64,000 nt of DNA from Streptococcaceae bacterium (GTDB lineage: Bacteria > Bacillota > Bacilli > Lactobacillales > Streptococcaceae), in assembly GCA_902363395.1 (NCBI GenBank), contig CABIZZ010000001.1, positions 744,001 to 808,000 of the forward strand. Direction: 5' to 3'. Below the pieces are notes generated by a model. It worked only from the letters and a program-made list of their open reading frames with translations, was not told the DNA's origin and ran no database searches. Positions 62,674 to 64,000 of this stretch are shown here, in pieces (the stretch's first letter is position 1; each line of letters starts with the position of its first letter). The translations under genes were made by a program, and so were the position numbers.

Positions 62674-63947
62674 GAGCTGTAGATATCATTCAGAAAAAAC
62701 GTGATGGCATTGAGTTGAGTAAAGAAGAAATTCACTGGCTGATTGAGGGCTATGTAGCGGGAACAGTACCGGACTATCAAATGGCTGCCTTTGCCATGGC
62801 GGTTTATTTCAAGGGAATGACGACTCGAGAAATATCAGATTTGACCATGAAGATGGTGGAAACAGGGGAGCAATTCGACCTCTCTGCTATTAAAGGCATC
62901 AAGGTGGACAAACACTCAACAGGTGGTGTAGGGGACAAAGTAACGATTGTACTGGCCCCTCTAGTAGCCAGCTTTGGAGTTCCAGTAGCCAAGATGAGTG
63001 GTCGTGGTCTTGGACATACAGGGGGGACCATTGATAAATTGGAATCGATTAAAGGATTCCAAATTGAGCGGACCCAAGAAGAGTTCATCAAACAAGTACA
63101 AGACATTGGTCTTTCTGTTATCGGCCAATCTGATCAATTGGTCATGGCGGATAAGCTTCTCTATGCACTTCGAGATGTGACGGCAACAGTTGACACGATT
63201 CCCTTAATTGCCAGTTCCGTCATGAGTAAGAAGATTGCGGCTGGAGCAGATGCTATCCTTCTCGATGTTACCGTTGGAGAAGGGGCCTTTATGAAGACCA
63301 TCGAAGAGGCGCGTGAATTGGCCCGCACTATGGTGGACCTTGGAAATGCTGTCGGGCGCAAGACCATTGCTGTCTTGACGGATATGAGCCAACCTTTGGG
63401 AACCAGCATTGGGAACCGTTTGGAAATTCTTGAAGCCTTAGATATTCTTCAAGGCAAAGGCAGAGAAGATGTCACCCACTTTATTTGTGAATTGGCTCAA
63501 ATTATGTTGGAGCTTGGCGGAGTGACGGCTAGCTTGGAAGAAGTCAAGCAACATTTGACAGCCGGCAAGGCTCTGAAGAAATTTGAAGAAATGGTCCTCG
63601 CTCAAGGTGGCGATTTAGAAGATCTCTACCGTCCAGTTCAGGTAAAAAAACAGGTGCCTGTCTATGCAGAAGAGGATGGCTATATTGCAGCCTTGCCTGC
63701 CATGGAACACGGACTCTTCGCTATGCGTCTGGGGGCTGGCAGAGCAGTCAAATCAGATGATTTAGACTATGAAACAGGGATTGTTTTTGCTAAGAAAGTT
63801 GGGGATCCTGTTCAAAAAGGGGACCTTGTTGCAACTATTTATACAAATCTAGAAATTTGTCAAAAAAACATTGCAGAATTCCAAAAAAATGTTAAAATAC
63901 TAGACGAGGTTGTAAGCGTTTCAGAGATTATTGAAATCGTTTCGTAA
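62670..63947 (+). CDS. pdp: Pyrimidine-nucleoside phosphorylase
   Basis: A 425-residue enzyme of the thymidine/pyrimidine phosphorylase family, cleaving uridine, deoxyuridine and thymidine with phosphate. KVDKHSTGGVGDKVTIVLAP (about 81-100, phosphate site), MSGRGLGHTGGTIDKLES (about 108-125), SDQLVMADKLLYALRDVT (base site), IASSVMSKKIAAGAD and VGRKTIAVLTDMSQPLG. Overlap with the methyltransferase gene (ATGA). deoC follows 23 bases later, giving a nucleoside salvage operon. Confidence 0.96.
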   Translation: MRAVDIIQKKRDGIELSKEEIHWLIEGYVAGTVPDYQMAAFAMAVYFKGMTTREISDLTMKMVETGEQFDLSAIKGIKVDKHSTGGVGDKVTIVLAPLVASFGVPVAKMSGRGLGHTGGTIDKLESIKGFQIERTQEEFIKQVQDIGLSVIGQSDQLVMADKLLYALRDVTATVDTIPLIASSVMSKKIAAGADAILLDVTVGEGAFMKTIEEARELARTMVDLGNAVGRKTIAVLTDMSQPLGTSIGNRLEILEALDILQGKGREDVTHFICELAQIMLELGGVTASLEEVKQHLTAGKALKKFEEMVLAQGGDLEDLYRPVQVKKQVPVYAEEDGYIAALPAMEHGLFAMRLGAGRAVKSDDLDYETGIVFAKKVGDPVQKGDLVATIYTNLEICQKNIAEFQKNVKILDEVVSVSEIIEIVS

Positions 63948-63970
63948 TTCGTTTGGGGGGAGATTTATTA

Positions 63971-64000
63971 ATGAAATTAAACAAATATATTGACCACACA
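63971..64000 (+). CDS. deoC: Deoxyribose-phosphate aldolase, N-terminus only
   Basis: ATG at 63971 after GGGGGGAG encodes MKLNKYIDHT up to the window edge, the standard start of DeoC, which splits deoxyribose-5-phosphate to glyceraldehyde-3-phosphate and acetaldehyde. Position after pdp agrees. Only ten residues are visible. Confidence 0.85.
   Translation, partial: MKLNKYIDHT

Noticed and set aside
63915..63930. GTAAGCGTTTCA at the end of pdp as a CcpA site
   Set aside because: One base short of the consensus spacing and inside coding sequence; no support as a regulatory site.

Overview
The window reads as chromosomal DNA from a viridans-type Streptococcus (mitis/sanguinis/parasanguinis-like). 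The reasons are: enolase; a PavA-type NFACT protein; pheS-GNAT-pheT; a T-box-controlled trpEGDCFBA operon; the order coaA / methyltransferase / pdp / deoC; LPXTG surface proteins; and sigma-A promoters of TTGACA-N17-TATAAT type. I cannot name the species from sequence alone. There is no rRNA, tRNA, CRISPR array, intact insertion sequence or prophage.

Layout. 1-8.2 kb: 3' part of eno, a small conserved protein, a YbhE-type lactonase, an AI-2E-family membrane protein overlapping a TPR protein, acetolactate decarboxylase, then pavA/rqcH on the minus strand. 8.3-14.6 kb: a Trp T-box ahead of trpX (an orphan tryptophan-type binding protein), a ParB-like small protein, and a second T-box ahead of pheS-GNAT-pheT. 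14.7-21.8 kb: two self-regulated ABC modules (XRE plus NatAB-type; TetR plus FtsX-type) separated by an aldo/keto reductase. 22-27.7 kb: a membrane glycerophosphodiesterase and a heterodimeric multidrug-type ABC exporter with a possible leader attenuator. 28.2-31.2 kb: a YbgA-like / pyrimidine-dimer glycosylase pair, then an AT-rich accessory pair, MazG-like plus GIY-YIG-DUF2075 helicase, which is the best candidate for a defence-type system. 31.3-36.1 kb: a glyoxalase and an FMN reductase that share an operator, a VIT-family protein, a Ser/Lys-rich lipoprotein and an M42 aminopeptidase. 36.2-42.9 kb: the whole tryptophan operon. 43-58 kb: a protein and peptide utilisation block with an oligopeptide-binding lipoprotein, two wall-anchored Xaa-Pro dipeptidyl-peptidase paralogues, an M20 peptidase and an ABC exporter, interrupted by thioredoxin and a cytoplasmic alpha-amylase. 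58-64 kb: DegV with a divergent TetR, a small P-loop kinase, rpsT, coaA, a methyltransferase, pdp and the start of deoC.

Functional links. Tryptophan supply is the clearest theme: two T-boxes, both with a TGG at the specifier position, sit in front of a Trp uptake-type binding protein and the complete biosynthetic operon. A second theme is peptide scavenging at the surface (two S15 peptidases, an OppA-like lipoprotein, M42 and M20 peptidases). CcpA-like cre sites are visible at pepX1, amylase and an orphan promoter.

Two families of intergenic repeats recur. Repeat A (about 180 bp, four good copies) folds as two long hairpins plus competing terminator arms. Repeat B (about 134 bp, three full copies and one fragment) has a closing stem around three hairpins whose arms change in a compensatory way between copies. 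I do not recognise either as a standard BOX, RUP or SPRITE element. One repeat A copy supplies the C-terminus and stop codon of a neighbouring gene.
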